In this document: positions 1 to 12,028 of the stretch, in pieces
Position numbering within the stretch: position 1 is the first letter of the stretch
Layout: every line of letters begins with the position of its first letter
NCBI GenBank assembly: GCA_963932465.1
Contig: OZ010798.1
Coordinates: forward strand, 21,276,918-21,340,917
Direction: 5' to 3'
Length of the DNA: 64,000 nucleotides
Source: Maratus speciosus
Taxonomy: Eukaryota > Arthropoda > Arachnida > Araneae > Salticidae
Notes under the pieces: generated by a model
What the model was told of the DNA's origin: nothing
Database searches by the model: none
What the model saw: the letters and a program-made list of their open reading frames with translations, nothing else
Position numbers and translations under genes: made by a program

Positions 1-2330
1 CTTCTTTAACTATACTAATATCATAAAGAGGTAAAAATTGTTTATTTGTAGGAGGTAAGCTCTGAAACTACCCAACCGATTCCAAAAGTAATGGTATCAA
101 AATGATGGTGTTAGTCCAACTTAGAACATAGGCTATATCTTATGTCCGTGCCACTGGCCAAAAGGGGGCGCAGGAGCAAAAAACGTTCTAAAAATGCGCT
201 TTTTGTGTTACTGAAGGACCTAGAAACATGAAATTTAGAATGATAGTTACTTAGAAGATACTAATGAAATCTAACGACATTTCTTAAAAAAATCGAAATT
301 AAAAAGGGGTGAAAATGCACGAAAAGCGTTCGAAAAAGCGTTCTAAATGGCGATTTTTACGCAATTTCAGGAAGTACCAAACCGATTTCAAAAATAATTG
401 TGTCAAAATGATGGTGATAACCCTTGCTCCAACATAGACTGCATTTTATGTCGGTGTCACTACGCCTAAAGGGGGTGCAGGAGCAAAAAACGTTCGAAAT
501 TGCGATTTATGTGTTACTGAAGGGTCCAGATACATGGAATTTGGAATGGTAGTTACTTATAAGATATAAATGATCTCTAAGAACATTACTTAAAAAATTC
601 GAAATTTAAAAGGGGTTAAAATGCGCGAAAAGTGTTCTAAAAAACGTTCTAAATGGTGATTTCTACGCAATCTCAGAAAGTACCTAACCAATTTCAAAAG
701 TAATGGTTGGAAATTGATGATGACAGCCCTTGCTGCAAATTAGGATCTAATTCATATCAGTGTCACTGCCCCAAAGGGGATATGAAGGAGCAAAAAACGA
801 TCTAAATTGCGTTTTTTGTAATACTGCAGGGGTTAGCAACTTCAAACTAGGCATGGTAGTTACTTATAAGATATAAATGATCTCTAAGAACATTTCCTAA
901 ATAATTCGAAATTTAAAAGGGGTGAAAATGGACAAAAAACGTTCTAAAAAACGTTCTAAATTGCGATTTCTACGCAATCTCAGAAAGTATCCAACCGATT
1001 TCAAAAGTAATGGTTGGAAATTGATGATGACAGCCCTTGTTCCAATTTAGGATCCATTTCATGTCGGCGTTACTATCACCTTGTGGTTGCATTTTAAAAA
1101 ATGTTCTAAATTGTGATTTTTTTAATACTGAAGGGCTAGCAACTTGAAATTTGGCATGGTAATTACTTATGAGATGTAAATACTCTCTGAGAACAGTTCC
1201 TTAAAAATTTGAAATTTGAAAGGGGTGAAAATGAACGAAAAGCGTTCTAAAAACGTTCTAAATAGCGATTTCTATGCAATATCAGGAAGTATAAACCGAT
1301 TTCAGAAGTAATTGTTTCAAATTGATGGTTGCAGTCCCCGCTCCAACATAACCTATATTTTACGTTGTTGTCACTACCACATGGGGGTTACAGGAGCAAA
1401 AATTGTTCTAAATTGCGTTTTTTGTGTTACTGAGGGGGTCTAACATTTTAAATTTGGAATGGTAATTACTTCAAAGATGCAAATGCTTTCTAAGAATTGT
1501 CGAAAGAAAATTCCGAATTTAAAAGGATGAAGTAGACGAAAAGCTTTCTATAAGCGCTCTAATTTAGATTTTTATGCAATCGTATGAAATACGAAACCGG
1601 TTTCAAAGATAATGGTTGCAAATTGATGGTGATAGAACCTACTCAATCTTAAGCTATATTTTATGTCGAGGGTTACAGGAGCAAAAAACTTTCTAAATTG
1701 CGATTTCTGCGGTACTGTAGAGGCTAGAAATTTTAAATGCTATAGCACGGTAGTTACTTATAAAATATAAATGTTCTCTAAGAACAGTCGGAAATAAATT
1801 CGAAATTAAAAAGGGGTAAACGAAGGGAAGGAGCGAAAAGAATTCTAAAAGAGTCCTAAATTACGATCTCTATGGAATCTCAGGAAATAATAAACCGATT
1901 ACAGAAGTTATTGATTGAGAATCAAGAGTGATAGTCCATGATCCTATACGGGCTATATTTTATTCCGGTGTCACTACCACCTGGTTAGCAGGAGCAACAC
2001 GAAAGTCTTTAAAAATATCTAAATTCCGTTTTCTATAGAATATTAGAAAATACCAACCGATTTTAAGGTTAATGTTGGCAAATTAATGGTGACAGTCTCT
2101 TTTCAACATATCTGGAGACATCCTATTTGAACTCTGTTTCGACAATTTTATGTTCATGCCACTAACACCAGAGAGGTGGTAGACTGTTAGACAGGAAGCT
2201 TGGAATTTGACATGATGGTTAATTTTAAGATGTAAATGTGTTAAGATGATTTCTAAAAAATTCGAAACTTCAAATGAATACTGAAATGAGAGTATGAAAT
2301 GAGCATAAAAGTCTCAAAATATTTTCTAAA
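1..2330. repeat. ~300-bp satellite array, about seven diverged copies
   Basis: A long tandem repeat runs off the left edge. The anchor AACCGATT or a close variant recurs at about 73, 379, 686, 993, 1294, 1595, 1893 and 2055, giving spacings of about 306, 307, 307, 301, 301, 298 and 162. Each unit also carries AGGAGCAAAAAACGTTCTAA-like and AAAAGGGGTGAAAATG-like blocks. Copies become more diverged towards the right, and the last is shortened, as expected at the decaying edge of a satellite. No open reading frame is shared between copies, so I treat it as non-coding. Confidence 0.9.
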
Positions 2331-3406
2331 TTGTCATTTAATTGGAATTAGTTTTAGTTCTTCTTATTAATTAAAATTTCATTTCTGTCTATTGCACTTT
2401 TATAATGAAGTTTAGTCAAACTGTGTCTTATAGTAATTTTTGAATTATTTCAAAAAGTGTTGTTCTAATAAAAAATAGTCATGCAAATATCACTTGGAAT
2501 ATTTCAACTATTACGCGAGCAAAGCCGCGGGGTTTGCTAATTAACTTTATAAAAATCAAGATCTGTACTGATCATGTAGGTTTGCTAAATTTTCTTCTAA
2601 CATTATTGTTTGCTGCCTATTCAATTATTGTTCTCCAATGTGATTTTTTTTTTTATCTCACTTGGGATATCCGGTTGAACCACAAGAGAATGTGGATAAG
2701 AGAGCTAGCCGTAAAAGTGCCCTTTAAAATGTAAGCAACAATTTCTTTTGGGGAAAAAATCCTTATTAAATGTACTAACGATATATAAAAAAATCTAATG
2801 ATATAAAAAAAATGCTATAACATTAAATGTGTTCCTATTTAACATTTTTGAAAACTAGGAAAAATAAATAAAAATGATAAAATAAACCTTTAAACACAGA
2901 ATCTATATAAATGCCAATATACAGATATCGTAATGTCTTATCCCCCTTCTGGCCTAAAAATAAATATTTCAACCATAAACCGCTAGTGGTCTGGTCAAAT
3001 TGAATCAAAACCGAAATTTCCGAGTTCGCCAGATTATACGATTTTTACCTTCTTTCCCTAAATATATAAATCTTATACTATAATTACTACAATCTGATAA
3101 TAATAAAAATATTTGTGACGACAAAATAATACTCAATGTAAAAACAGGTTCTACTGTTAAGATTTCAGGCCTGTAAGCGTTAAACTTCATATTTAATACA
3201 AAATTTATAATTATTTTTCAATTTGAAATGTTAATAGTATTTTAGAGAAAATACACTAAAAAAATGTTTTAAATATTTTATGAATTTTTTAAAAATAATA
3301 GCTTTTGAATGGCTAGGTGTTTCGACAAGCTGTAGTGCTGTTGGTTTTCAAGCATAACTAGAAGGTTGTTTGAAGCCATGCGCTAAAATTGTGTATACAT
3401 ATATTA
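2331..3406. other. AT-rich unassigned DNA
   Basis: This stretch lies beyond the last exon I can identify for gene copy 2. I see no exon with credible splice sites, no RNA gene and no clear element. It may be intron of gene copy 2, whose 3' exons lie beyond the left edge. Confidence 0.5.
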
Positions 3407-3617
3407 ACCCTTTCAGGGGCAAAGCACTTCCATTGCTAAAATATTCAAATTAACGATGACGCCGGAATTTATAAACAAATTTATTTGGAAATAAGAAAAG
3501 CTATATTTCACATACATAATAAGCAGATTTTTTTTACCAAAAATCTGGTGCCATTGTGGCATTTGTGAATTAAAATTAACTGGTTTCATAAACTTACCAG
3601 GTCCCTAAAAGGATTAA
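3407..3617. mobile_element. TTAA-type MITE relic (CCCTTTCAGGGGC end)
   Basis: TTAACCCTTTCAGGGGC opens the block. A degenerate inverted copy (CCCTAAAAGGATTAA) closes it near 3617. The internal sequence resembles 25046-25258 and the left part of the repeat near 21235, so this is a dispersed family. Ends of this kind beside TTAA are typical of piggyBac-like elements. Confidence 0.45.
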
Positions 3618-3751
3618 AAGCCTCTACGTCTACAGTGATCTGCTTATGAAAAACTTTTATTTTTAGTCTAAAATATTGCTTTTCGAAAAAAAAAAGAGCA
3701 GCGAAAGTATTAGTTTTAATTTAGAAATTGTTCCCCTAAAATGTCAAATTG

Positions 3752-3789
3752 CCCCAGTGGGGCGTGCGCCCCACGTTGGGAACCACTGT
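3752..3789 (-). mobile_element. hAT-like terminal fragment
   Basis: Read on the minus strand, the block is CAGTGGTTCCCAACGTGGGG followed by GCGCACGCCCCAC. A CAGTGGTTCCCAAC start is characteristic of hAT superfamily terminal inverted repeats. I could not find the partner end, so this is probably a fragment. Confidence 0.4.
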
Positions 3790-3799
3790 TCTACAGGGA

Positions 3800-4000
3800 T
3801 CTGCTTATGAAAACTGATCTTTTAAAAGATCCTTCACAAAAAGTGTTTTATCCTAAAACAAAATCCTTCACAAAACTTTTAATCTCAAAAGGGACTATTT
3901 TCAAAATTTTATCTTAAAATAGGATCCCTCAGAAAAATATTTGTCTTAAAAAAAGGCATTTCACAGCACTTTTTCAAACTGAATCTTTAAAAAAATTTTG
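3800..4000. repeat. Short diverged tandem repeat (GATCCTTCACAAAA unit)
   Basis: A unit of roughly 35-40 bp containing TCCTTCACAAAA followed by a T-rich or A-rich run recurs several times. The same motif in opposite orientation (TTTTGTGAAGGGTCC) is repeated at about 62030-62130, so it is a dispersed low-complexity family rather than coding sequence. Confidence 0.5.
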
Positions 4001-4239
4001 ACTGTCAGAAAACAGTTGAAGTGCTAACGAACATGTTATCTGGCTTTTATGTATATAAAGGATTTTATTGAAAATATATAAACGCAGGTTCTTGCATATA
4101 ACAACAAATGAAATTTCATAAAATTTTGAGAATATTTTTCCCAAATAAAAAAAAAACTTTTCACAGTTACACAAAATCAGGAAGCTGGTGGTTTCAATCA
4201 TAGATTTCTAAATATTTCAAGATTTAAACATTTTTCTCC

Positions 4240-4510
4240 CTTTTCGGTAAAGTGAGAATATCTTTCAGAAAATGCTGTCAAATTCGATGTTTTGAATCGA
4301 ATTTCCAAACGCGGCAGCGAGGAAAAAAAAAAAATCAAGATAGCTATGAGACAAAAATTGGTCATAACTCAAGATGTAGTTAATTCGTTTATATGAAAAT
4401 AAAAAATAAAAAACTGTTCGATTACATACCATTTCCATAATCATGCCCGCAAGCGTCATGCTGATACGTTAAAAGATGTGTTCGTAAATGTGCAGAAAGT
4501 TTAGCGTTGT
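4240..4510 (+). mobile_element. Relic of a family A/B-related MITE
   Basis: The core AGAAAATGCTGTCAAATTCG, followed by GATGTTTTGAATCGAATTTCC, matches the interior of the TTAA MITE families A and B. The tail (GTTAAAAGATGTGTTCGTAA) matches the older element at 49426-49838. No clean ends are left. It lies in the intron just downstream of the 4627-4752 exon. Confidence 0.5.
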
Positions 4511-4626
4511 TGACCAAAGGATATATTTTTAAAATATTTATTTATTTATTTATTTGTTTGTTTAAGAACCAACTTAAAAGAAAGCAATACAAAATAGTCT
4601 GTCTTATAAATTATGTTTTGTCTTAC

Positions 4627-4752
4627 CTATTGGATTCAATTTCAGCTTCATTCTGGGGTAATACTACTTCAGGAGGTGAATAACTGTAATAATATGGCAC
4701 AAAGTAGCTATATGAGACTTGTTGGATAAAAGGGATGTATGTCATTTGATAT
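4627..4752 (-). CDS. Exon C of gene copy 2 (Tyr/Pro-rich)
   Basis: Internal coding exon, 126 bp. On the minus strand it follows the acceptor CTTTTCAG and ends at AATAG|GTAAGA. Both borders are in phase 2, so it joins in frame to the exon at 9311-9421 (split Arg codon). It encodes about 42 residues with aromatic/proline motifs such as YIPFIQQ and SYFVPYYYSY, then an acidic tail (NEAEIESN). Its paralogue at 52492-52623 shares PFI-QVS, YFVPYYY and PEV, with the same phases and splice sites. No catalytic motif or known domain is visible, and I do not recognise the family. The next exon, equivalent to 45766-46831, would lie beyond the left edge. Confidence 0.8.
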
Positions 4753-5123
4753 CTGAAAAGGAGAAACAAGTATATTTTGGTTACCCTAATCTAAGAAAGC
4801 GGTGTAATTTATAATCTAAAGATACTTATAGCGCTCCTGAAATCCAAACGAGCCATTTTTTATCACATTTACAAAATTATTTTTAATCTTAAATGTATGA
4901 AATAAACTTTATGTTCCTATTTAGAAGCTATAAAATCGAATACCGTTTTTCTTTTTTCGATAATAGTAATGTAGGCTTTTTCAGAAAATGTTGTCAAAGT
5001 TGATGCTTTTACGAGGGTGGATAAAAAAAAGTTAAAATCATCAGCATTTGAAAAGTAATAATTGCGGAGGAAATATCTTTTCCCGGTGTGGAGACAGATG
5101 GCGTTAGTTGTATTTTAGCGATT

Positions 5124-5551
5124 TTAAGGCTGTTCTCAAATTCAAAAGGGCAACTTTATGACATATGTTTCAATTTATTTTTGTTCGGAAATGTATGAAA
5201 CTAGCAGGGGTTGTTGTTCAGAAACTATGTCATCGAAATGTGTATTCCGTATTTTCCCAAACACAATAAATCTTTCAGAAAATAGTGTCAAAGTGGGCGT
5301 TTCGAAGCGAATTTCCGCGCGAAAGAAGAATAACCACTCAAGAAAGGGTGAAAAACGTCTTTGTCATGTTATGCAAATCGCTTGTAACTAAATAGGTAAT
5401 TTATTAATAAAAAAATGGAAAACACAGTTCCATTCTAAATCGCTTCCATAGTCAGGCCTTCTTCTTTTATATCTTTCCGTTAAAAAATAAATCTATAAAT
5501 GTGCCAAAACGTTTTGCGCTCGTTGAGCAGAGCCGTTGAGATCAGTCTTAA
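5124..5551 (+). mobile_element. TTAA MITE family A, copy 1
   Basis: Bounded by TTAA on both sides, with TIRs GGCTGTTCTCAA at the left and a diverged TTGAGATCAGTC at the right. Internal landmarks common to the family are GTTCGGAAATG, GTGTCAAAGTGGGCGTTT and CAAAACGTTTTGCGCT. Small ORFs inside it recur in other copies in broken form and are not genes. It is in the intron between exons B and C of gene copy 2. Confidence 0.85.
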
Positions 5552-6086
5552 GGGTAAGTGTGGAAATTAGAAGACGCGTCTGAGAGATCGAAAGGGCAAG
5601 ACGTTCAGAAAAGTGGTCTCGCTTGTGCCACTTTGGCATGGTTACGTGAAGCCATCCAAAGGAAAGGCCTTGTCATGTTGAATGATGGTGCCATTCTGAA
5701 TGGACAATGCCAAGTCCCATATTGCTCGCAAACTTCAAAATAGCTGTAAAAGTTCAAGTAGTAAGCCTGAAGCCATTCCTCATACACTGTCAGAAAAAAC
5801 TGTAAATTTATGAGCCTTTGCTGTTCAATTTTCAAGGACAACAGCCTTATTTGATGAAAACGGTCTGATGCACTAAAAAAATACTTTACGACCCCATACA
5901 TGTTCCTCCGCTAGGTTGTAACCCTTCATTTTAGTCGTGTTTCGAAAAATAATGTCACTTAACCGCGACCGTAACATATTTTTTAACCCGCCAAAAAAGC
6001 GAATCTGTGATGATTATCTAACGTGCTACGTGCGACGGAACAGTAAGCAAAATGTTATTGTGCTTTGAATTGCATATCATCTTTGC

Positions 6087-6187
6087 CCTGCAAAATTACG
6101 GGCTGCAGAAAATGATGGCCATGGAATTTTTTTTTACGGGGTATGACTGGAATCTCTGCTGCCGGCCTCCCCGTAATTTTACAGGGA
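6087..6187. mobile_element. ~100-bp palindromic mini-element
   Basis: CCCTGCAAAATTACGGG near 6088 is mirrored by CCCCGTAATTTTACAGGG near 6170-6186. This gives a hairpin-like element of about 100 bp, compatible with a small TIR transposon derivative. Confidence 0.5.
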
Positions 6188-8196
6188 TATTTTTAGATAC
6201 TTAGAAAATTAATGGCAATCCACATATTCTTGCAGTTCTTTCCCATCTGTTAGCAAAAATACGGTGCGACCCCATACATTTTATTCCGCTAGGGTGTACA
6301 CGTTGACACAAAATGATGAGCATGGATTCTCTTCAGACAGTGATGCTAAAACAGCCACCGAGGTCTGGCTCAGTGGCCAGGAACGTGATTTCTACTAAGC
6401 CTGTTTAAATAGGTTGGTCCTGCGTTTAGATAAATGCCTACTCTCTTTAAAAATTTCGGCGATTAACCCTCTCATTGACAAACCCGTGTTAATACGTTCA
6501 CTAAGCTCCAGGTTTCACGGCAATATCAGCAATATTTAAGTAATATAATTCTGTTGATTTAATGGATTTTTAACCCATTTATGTCTAGCGTTCCATTTCT
6601 GGAAAGTTTCGGATTTTAATAAATTTTATTAATTTTCTTCTTCTTTACAACATGAATATTGTATGTAATTGTCTATAAATATCTTTATCTATTATCGAGA
6701 GATGACAACATAAGATGGCTATATATTTGCTTAAATGAAGGCCTTTTTTGTATTTATAGATTTTTCATTTTTCAAGATAGCGAAATGTAAAAAGTTTATT
6801 TGTATTTTTTGTATCAAGGATCCAAATAAATAAGTCAGAATCTTAGTGTGTAGCTTTCTTTGAAATACGTATTTTTTTAAATTGTGAAATTACATGTTCA
6901 AGCCTATTTTTTAAGCATGTTTGTAACTTACAAAATGCAGGGCGCTAGGCGCAAATGGGAACATATTTCTATTAGTCATTTAGGGGACAGTTGTTTATGT
7001 AAAGTCCTTTTCAAGATGATTTAGAAATAAATTGTTTTTCAGCCTCAAATACGATTATTGTTAATTTGTTATTAATAATACTTATAATGTTATTAATTTC
7101 TGTAAAGAAATAAACATATTTGTTTAATAGTTCATAAAAATACTAATTATAGTACATAATATAGAATTTAAAAGCTTAATTTATATGAATTTAGACAAAA
7201 TGTATAATTATGCATTTTTTCAGATATGGATAGTACCATATTTAGTACGTTTACATTTAAAAAAAATAAATACAAATACATTTTAGCGTAATTTTCTTTA
7301 GTATTTTTCCAGTTCATTTTGCAACATTTTAAAGTGGTTTTACTAACAAATTTGAGAAACAGCTGAAGCGACGTTTACGAAACTTTGAAAGTCATTTTTC
7401 TCCAAATGATGTTTTGGGGCATAGCGCACAAGATATCTGAAAAACGTCTGCGTTAGTCCGTATAAACTGAACCTAAAATTTCAATTTTATTGTTCAAACA
7501 AATATATTTTTTAGGTAATCATACTGTTGAAAATTTCAAAATTTTGTATTAGCTAAATACAACTTTGCATTAAAAATAAAAAATGCTTTAAATACAAATG
7601 AATTTAGGTTCAGGGTAATTATTACAATCTTAAATATACGTAGACACCAAAATTTTCAGTCTAGTTCCAAAATTTATTTTGTAATCCTACGCCTAAACTG
7701 TTATGCAAATTTTCTACTAGTCAAATGTCTGACAGTTTGGAGCCCCCTGTAAATACTAATTCAACATCTTGAAATTTTTTAATGAAATGAAAGATCATAC
7801 TTATATCTTTCGGCCCAGTAAAAATTGTGTTTTAAAATCATATTACACTTTAAGATATTAAATGTTGAAAAAGGTATCTTTTTTTTCTACCAATTTTAAG
7901 AATCCTGAAACCCCTTTACTGAGATTGAGCTATTTTTCGCTCCTTTCCAATATTGAAAATGCGTTTCACTTTTCCTATAAAAGTTAATTTCATCCATCTT
8001 GTGGAGGGGTTATTTTCATTTCTTTGTAAGCCATTTTTACTCTTTTTTTTCGACCAGATTAATAAGGCAAAACGATGTGACTGAACTCCTTACTGATAAG
8101 TAATTTTTACACACTTTTTTGAAAAAATGAATAGGCAAAGCAAGTTATTTCACTCTTATTCTGAGAATTATTTTTTTTTTGTTGTTGTTTAATATA
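6188..8196. other. Intronic AT-rich DNA with no recognisable element
   Basis: No supported exon, RNA gene or clear repeat boundary was seen. It is presumably intron of gene copy 2, between the exons at 9311-9421 and 4627-4752. Confidence 0.5.
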
Positions 8197-8198
8197 TA

Positions 8199-8564
8199 CA
8201 GGGTGTATCTGAAATGCTTCGGGGATGATAGTACTCATATAGACGAAAAACAAAATGCAATGGAACATGGGGTCGCAAAACTCTTATTGAGTGACAAATA
8301 CAGGCAGTTTCAACCTAACTGAAATCAGTCATAATTTTGCGAAAAATTAAAATATATTAATAAAAGTGTAACAATATGTACCTTAGTTAGTATGAAATGG
8401 GATAACATCACAAAAAAGTGATATAAGTTTCCATTTATAGGCGTCAGCAGTATGCATTGATGCTCAATTTGCGACCCCATGTTACATTGTATTTTTTTTT
8501 TTTGTTCGTCTTGATGAGTACTATCATCCGCCTAAGTTTGTTGAAGCATTTCAGATACGTCCTG
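8199..8564. mobile_element. Palindromic MITE with CAGGGTGTATCTGAAATGC ends
   Basis: Left end TA|CAGGGTGTATCTGAAATGC; right end GCATTTCAGATACGTCCTG|TA. The inverted homology extends inward through a GTACTCAT/ATGAGTAC block and a GGGGTCGCAA/TTGCGACCCC block. TA on both sides and a CAGGGTGT start fit a Tc1/mariner-type non-autonomous element. A TA-CAGGGTGTAC start also appears near 14271, so the end type is dispersed. Confidence 0.8.
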
Positions 8565-9310
8565 TATAATTCCCCAGTTTGCAAAATGTGTTATTTTAAA
8601 AGTCAATTTTGTTTTAATTTAATCCAGATGCAAAAGAAACTTAGTTTTTCATTTCCGAAAGATAAATTAAAATAATAATAATAATAATAAGATGATTAGC
8701 TCCGTACCAAAACAACATTTTCTACTGGTCAATAACCGGAAGTACGTTGAATTTTGTTTATCTTTCTAATAATGATTTCTTTTTTTTTTTAAAGTAATTT
8801 CACATTGTCTGTACACTATATAGACATTAATCTCCGGACACTTTCATTTTTAGACATTTTATCGAATATTTAAAAATATACTTGTCTGATTCTTCCGGAA
8901 CTTCATGATTATAAAAAATATGTTTGACCTCATATTTATCAACATCGATTTGATAAGGAGGACAATTAGGGGGCCATCAAAAAATCAAAGAAAAATAATA
9001 TTTGGAATCCCCCTGTACATTAAAGTGCTCGAAAGGATCTATCGCTGCAAGATAGAAATATGTGGATACTGAACAACATGTTTACTGATTTTTGTAATGA
9101 ATAGCACGTATATTCATGAGATATAGTGACTTTTTTTAAGTTCAAAAAATTCTTGCATTTTTTTAGCTTATATCATGTAGGGTATTCAATCAGATTTCTA
9201 GTAATTAAACAAAACTTCCTTAAATTGAGAGAAAACATAATTATTATGAACGTTTAATAAACATTATACACTTCCAATAATAAAAATTCGTACGCTTTTA
9301 CTTGACTCAC

Positions 9311-9421
9311 CTATTCATTAAGTATGGTTCATAGGCCAGATAATTATAAAAGACAGGAACATACTCCACGAGCATGACGGGCGAGAAGACATGTGGAACG
9401 TATACCACATTTTCATAATAT
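9311..9421 (-). CDS. Exon B of gene copy 2 (Tyr/Val/Pro-rich)
   Basis: Internal exon, 111 bp (37 codons). It is preceded on the minus strand by CCTTTCAG and ends at AATAG|GTGAGT. It is phase 2 at both ends, so adding or removing it keeps the frame. The peptide begins YYENVVYVPHV and contains EYVPVFYNY and YEPYLMN. The paralogous exon at 59634-59744 has the same length and is identical at about 28 of 37 residues by eye. Spaced YVP/YxP motifs also occur in exon C, so B and C may be ancient duplicates of one module. Function is unknown; an extracellular structural role is a guess from composition and the N-terminal hydrophobic segment in exon 1. Confidence 0.85.
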
Positions 9422-9539
9422 CTGAAAGGAAACAATACATATATTCTGGTTAATCTATATTTCCAACATGAAAAAATTAACACAACATAAATTTTGAACA
9501 AATACACCGAAGCAGATTGTGAAAGAAATTCCTACATTT

Positions 9540-10116
9540 GCGTAACCTTTTAGGTTATAGGATGAAAAAATGCACACAATCTGGAAGAAAGAATCAATGA
9601 TCCATCAGCTGAACAAATATTTAAAATCTTACATGATACAGTTGATTAGGCTATTTATCACTAAATATTAACCATGCTCTAGCTATGTAATTATTTTCTT
9701 GCTTATATACTAGATACATTTTATGGTATTCTATTGACAATTTAAAATTCATTTATTACTTACCAAACCAAAATGGTTCTTCAAAAAGTCAATTATATGT
9801 TTAAATAATACTATATACAATAAGGAATGATAATAAATTCCAAATAATGTATTCATTAACAAATTATTCTTAACTAAAATAAAACAAAACTTTATATTCC
9901 TTCAAAATAATGCCTATAGTTATCGATGCACTTCATAGATTAATACAATTTATAAAAACTGCAGACAAAGTCGATGTGGTTTGGAATACATTCGTTACAT
10001 AGCTTTGAAATTTCTTAGCCACATTCGGCCATCGCGTCGTTGTGAAAAAGCTTATCATATCGAAATCAGTTGCAGTCCTTATTCAGTTGCAATACTTTCC
10101 TTTTCTTGCACCAACA
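9540..10116 (-). other. Copy 2 intron A-B segment homologous to copy 1
   Basis: The sequence from the exon B flank outward (for example CACAATCTGGAAGAAAGAATC near 9570, and the block at 9890-10116) is matched by 59860-60080 and 61390-61640 in the other gene copy. This shows that the duplication included introns. Confidence 0.75.
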
Positions 10117-10523
10117 GTCTTAGTCCAATAGCCGACAACACAAAAATCTATGTTATGAAGCAGAAGAAAAAAACCTTTATTTTATGGAATAGTAGGAGTA
10201 GAGGAATCTAATAATCCGTATCTGCCGGAAGTGAAGTGGTGCATAAGCTGAAAATAAATACAACCCATGGTTAACTCGTAAGTTTATCATTGTGTTTTCC
10301 TGCTCCCAGTCCTCCATGTTTTCATACCTTTGTTTGTAGGACAAACACAATGATAAACCTACGAGTGAACCACTGGTGGTATTAATTTTTGGCTTATGCA
10401 CCACTTCACTTCCGGCAGCCATGGATCATTAAATTTCTCTACTTCCACTCTTCCATAACATAAAAGTTTTTTTTTCTGCAGCTTTGTAACATAGGTTTTT
10501 GTGCTGTCGGCTCTTAGACTAAC
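10117..10523. mobile_element. Fold-back element inserted in copy 2 intron
   Basis: Two inverted arms of about 150 bp, roughly 10120-10290 and 10370-10520, end in AGTCTTAG...AGCCGACA and TGTCGGCTCTTAGACTA. Inner landmarks are GCCGGAAGTGAAGTGGTGCA and its complement near 10385-10410. The homologous intron of copy 1 (about 61625) reads straight through without it. It is therefore an insertion after the gene duplication, or a loss from copy 1. Confidence 0.75.
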
Positions 10524-10609
10524 TTTCTTCGGTTCCCCAAATCTGAAACAGCACTTAAGAAGCTACTTCAATCAGGCGAAAGCACCCGTTCGCTAATGTT
10601 AATCCAATG

Positions 10610-10996
10610 CAGGGGTCGATTTAGAAAAAGAAAGTTGCATAGCAGTAACTGCTATACAAAGTCAGTTTTGAATAGCAGTTAGACACTTTTGTATAGCAAG
10701 TAAAAAATAGCTAACGTAACTTTTAAATCTTGAAAATTTACAACAATTTTTTTTTTTTTTTAAAGCGTACTTCCTCGCTGTACTTCCATTGTAAATAAAC
10801 ACTTGGGGAGGGTGAAAACACAACGTATGTCGTGTAAAAACACCTTTAAATTTTAACTTTAAGAAGTGTACATGACATAACAAAGGGTGTGGGAAATATG
10901 CATCGCAATGATTGCGATTTAATGCATTTCTTGGATCGCATTTTAGTTAAATTTAAATCGCAAATTGCGATGCAATACTGCTTAAATCGAACCCTG
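10610..10996. mobile_element. hAT MITE with exact 8-bp target duplication
   Basis: ATCCAATG at 10602-10609 is repeated exactly at 10997-11004. Between them the element starts CAGGGGTCGATTTAG and ends TTAAATCGAACCCTG, a clear TIR. An 8-bp duplication with CAGGG...CCCTG ends is diagnostic of the hAT superfamily. Length is 387 bp, with no transposase coding. Confidence 0.9.
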
Positions 10997-11159
10997 ATCC
11001 AATGGAAAATTTTTTTCAAGATATCTCGTTTACATTTCAATTTTTTTAAATGATATATATTTTTTTTTTTTTGCATTACATAGCTGAGATCGATATCTAC
11101 ATCTGCCGTTTTTTATATTTTAGATTTTGTTTGCAGTTATTTTTAATTAGGACACTTTG

Positions 11160-11912
11160 ACTGTTAGCCCAGTGGTAGGGGAGCAAAAAAAGGCCGAATT
11201 CGGAATTAATTAGGGGAAAGCTGTAAATTGTTTTAATCCCTTCTATTTAGGTCTAGAATGAATATGCTATATTTCCCCCCTCGAACTAGGTGAGCGTTAG
11301 GAAATATGTATAGAATTATAGTCAAAAAACACGTTTTTTTGCATACCATAACAATATCTCAAAACAGCTAATTCTATAAAAAACATTGTCAATACAAATG
11401 TTGTAGAGCTTAAAATTCTGAATAAAATGAATACCATTATTAATATTGTTGTTCACATTAAGGCCGCAATTCTATTTCAAAATTTTGCCTTAATCGCTAA
11501 TCAATAGTTTGAAGGCAGGAGAGACCAAGTTAACTTAACAATATCTCAAAATAGCTAACTCTATCAAAAACATTGTTAGTACAAAAGTTATAGAGTCTAA
11601 AATTCTGAGTAAAATTAGTACCTACACTTAATATTTTTGTTCAAAATTAAGACCGCAATTTTGAGATATTGTTAAGTTAACTTGGTCTCTCCTGGCTTCA
11701 AGATCTTGATTTGAAAATTTTTGAAATAGGATTATAGTCAAAATACAAAAAAACGTGTTTTTTGGCTATAATTCTATACATATTTCCTAACGCTCACCTA
11801 GTACGAGGGGGAAACAGCATATTCATTCTAGACCTAAACAGAAGGGGTTAAAACAATTTCCAGCTTTCCCCTAATTAATTCCGAATTCAACCCCCTAACC
11901 ACTGGGCTATGT
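11160..11912. mobile_element. Composite palindromic element with nested inverted repeats
   Basis: Outer arms: TAGCCCAGTGGTAGGGG near 11165 is mirrored by CCCCCTAACCACTGGGCTA near 11892. The arms extend about 170 bp inward, sharing TAGGTGAGCGTTAGGAAATA and its complement near 11785. Inside lies a second palindrome (AGGAGAGACCAAGTTAACTT near 11517, complement near 11670-11690) and a direct duplication of the AACAATATCTCAAAA block. The outer tip resembles a tRNA A-box region, which may be coincidence. Confidence 0.75.
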
Positions 11913-12027
11913 TGAAACTTTTGTGTGTCACTTTCGAAAGTCAAAGTATCCTCTTAAAAAAATCAGCAAACAAATCGAAAAAGTAAAAAACGGCCTTTGT
12001 TAAGACCGACCTCAGCTACCATTGCAA

Positions 12028-12028
<1 letters not shown>

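Noticed and set aside
1..2330. Regular repeats considered as a CRISPR array
   Set aside because: Units are ~300 bp and contiguous with no unique spacers, in a eukaryotic genome; it is a satellite.
5158..5391. Recurring small frames with residues like ARKKNNHSRKGEKRLCH in several places (5158, 16054, 28457, 29065, 48828, 53204)
   Set aside because: All lie inside family A MITEs in either orientation. The shared peptide reflects the repeat, and the frames are broken differently in each copy.
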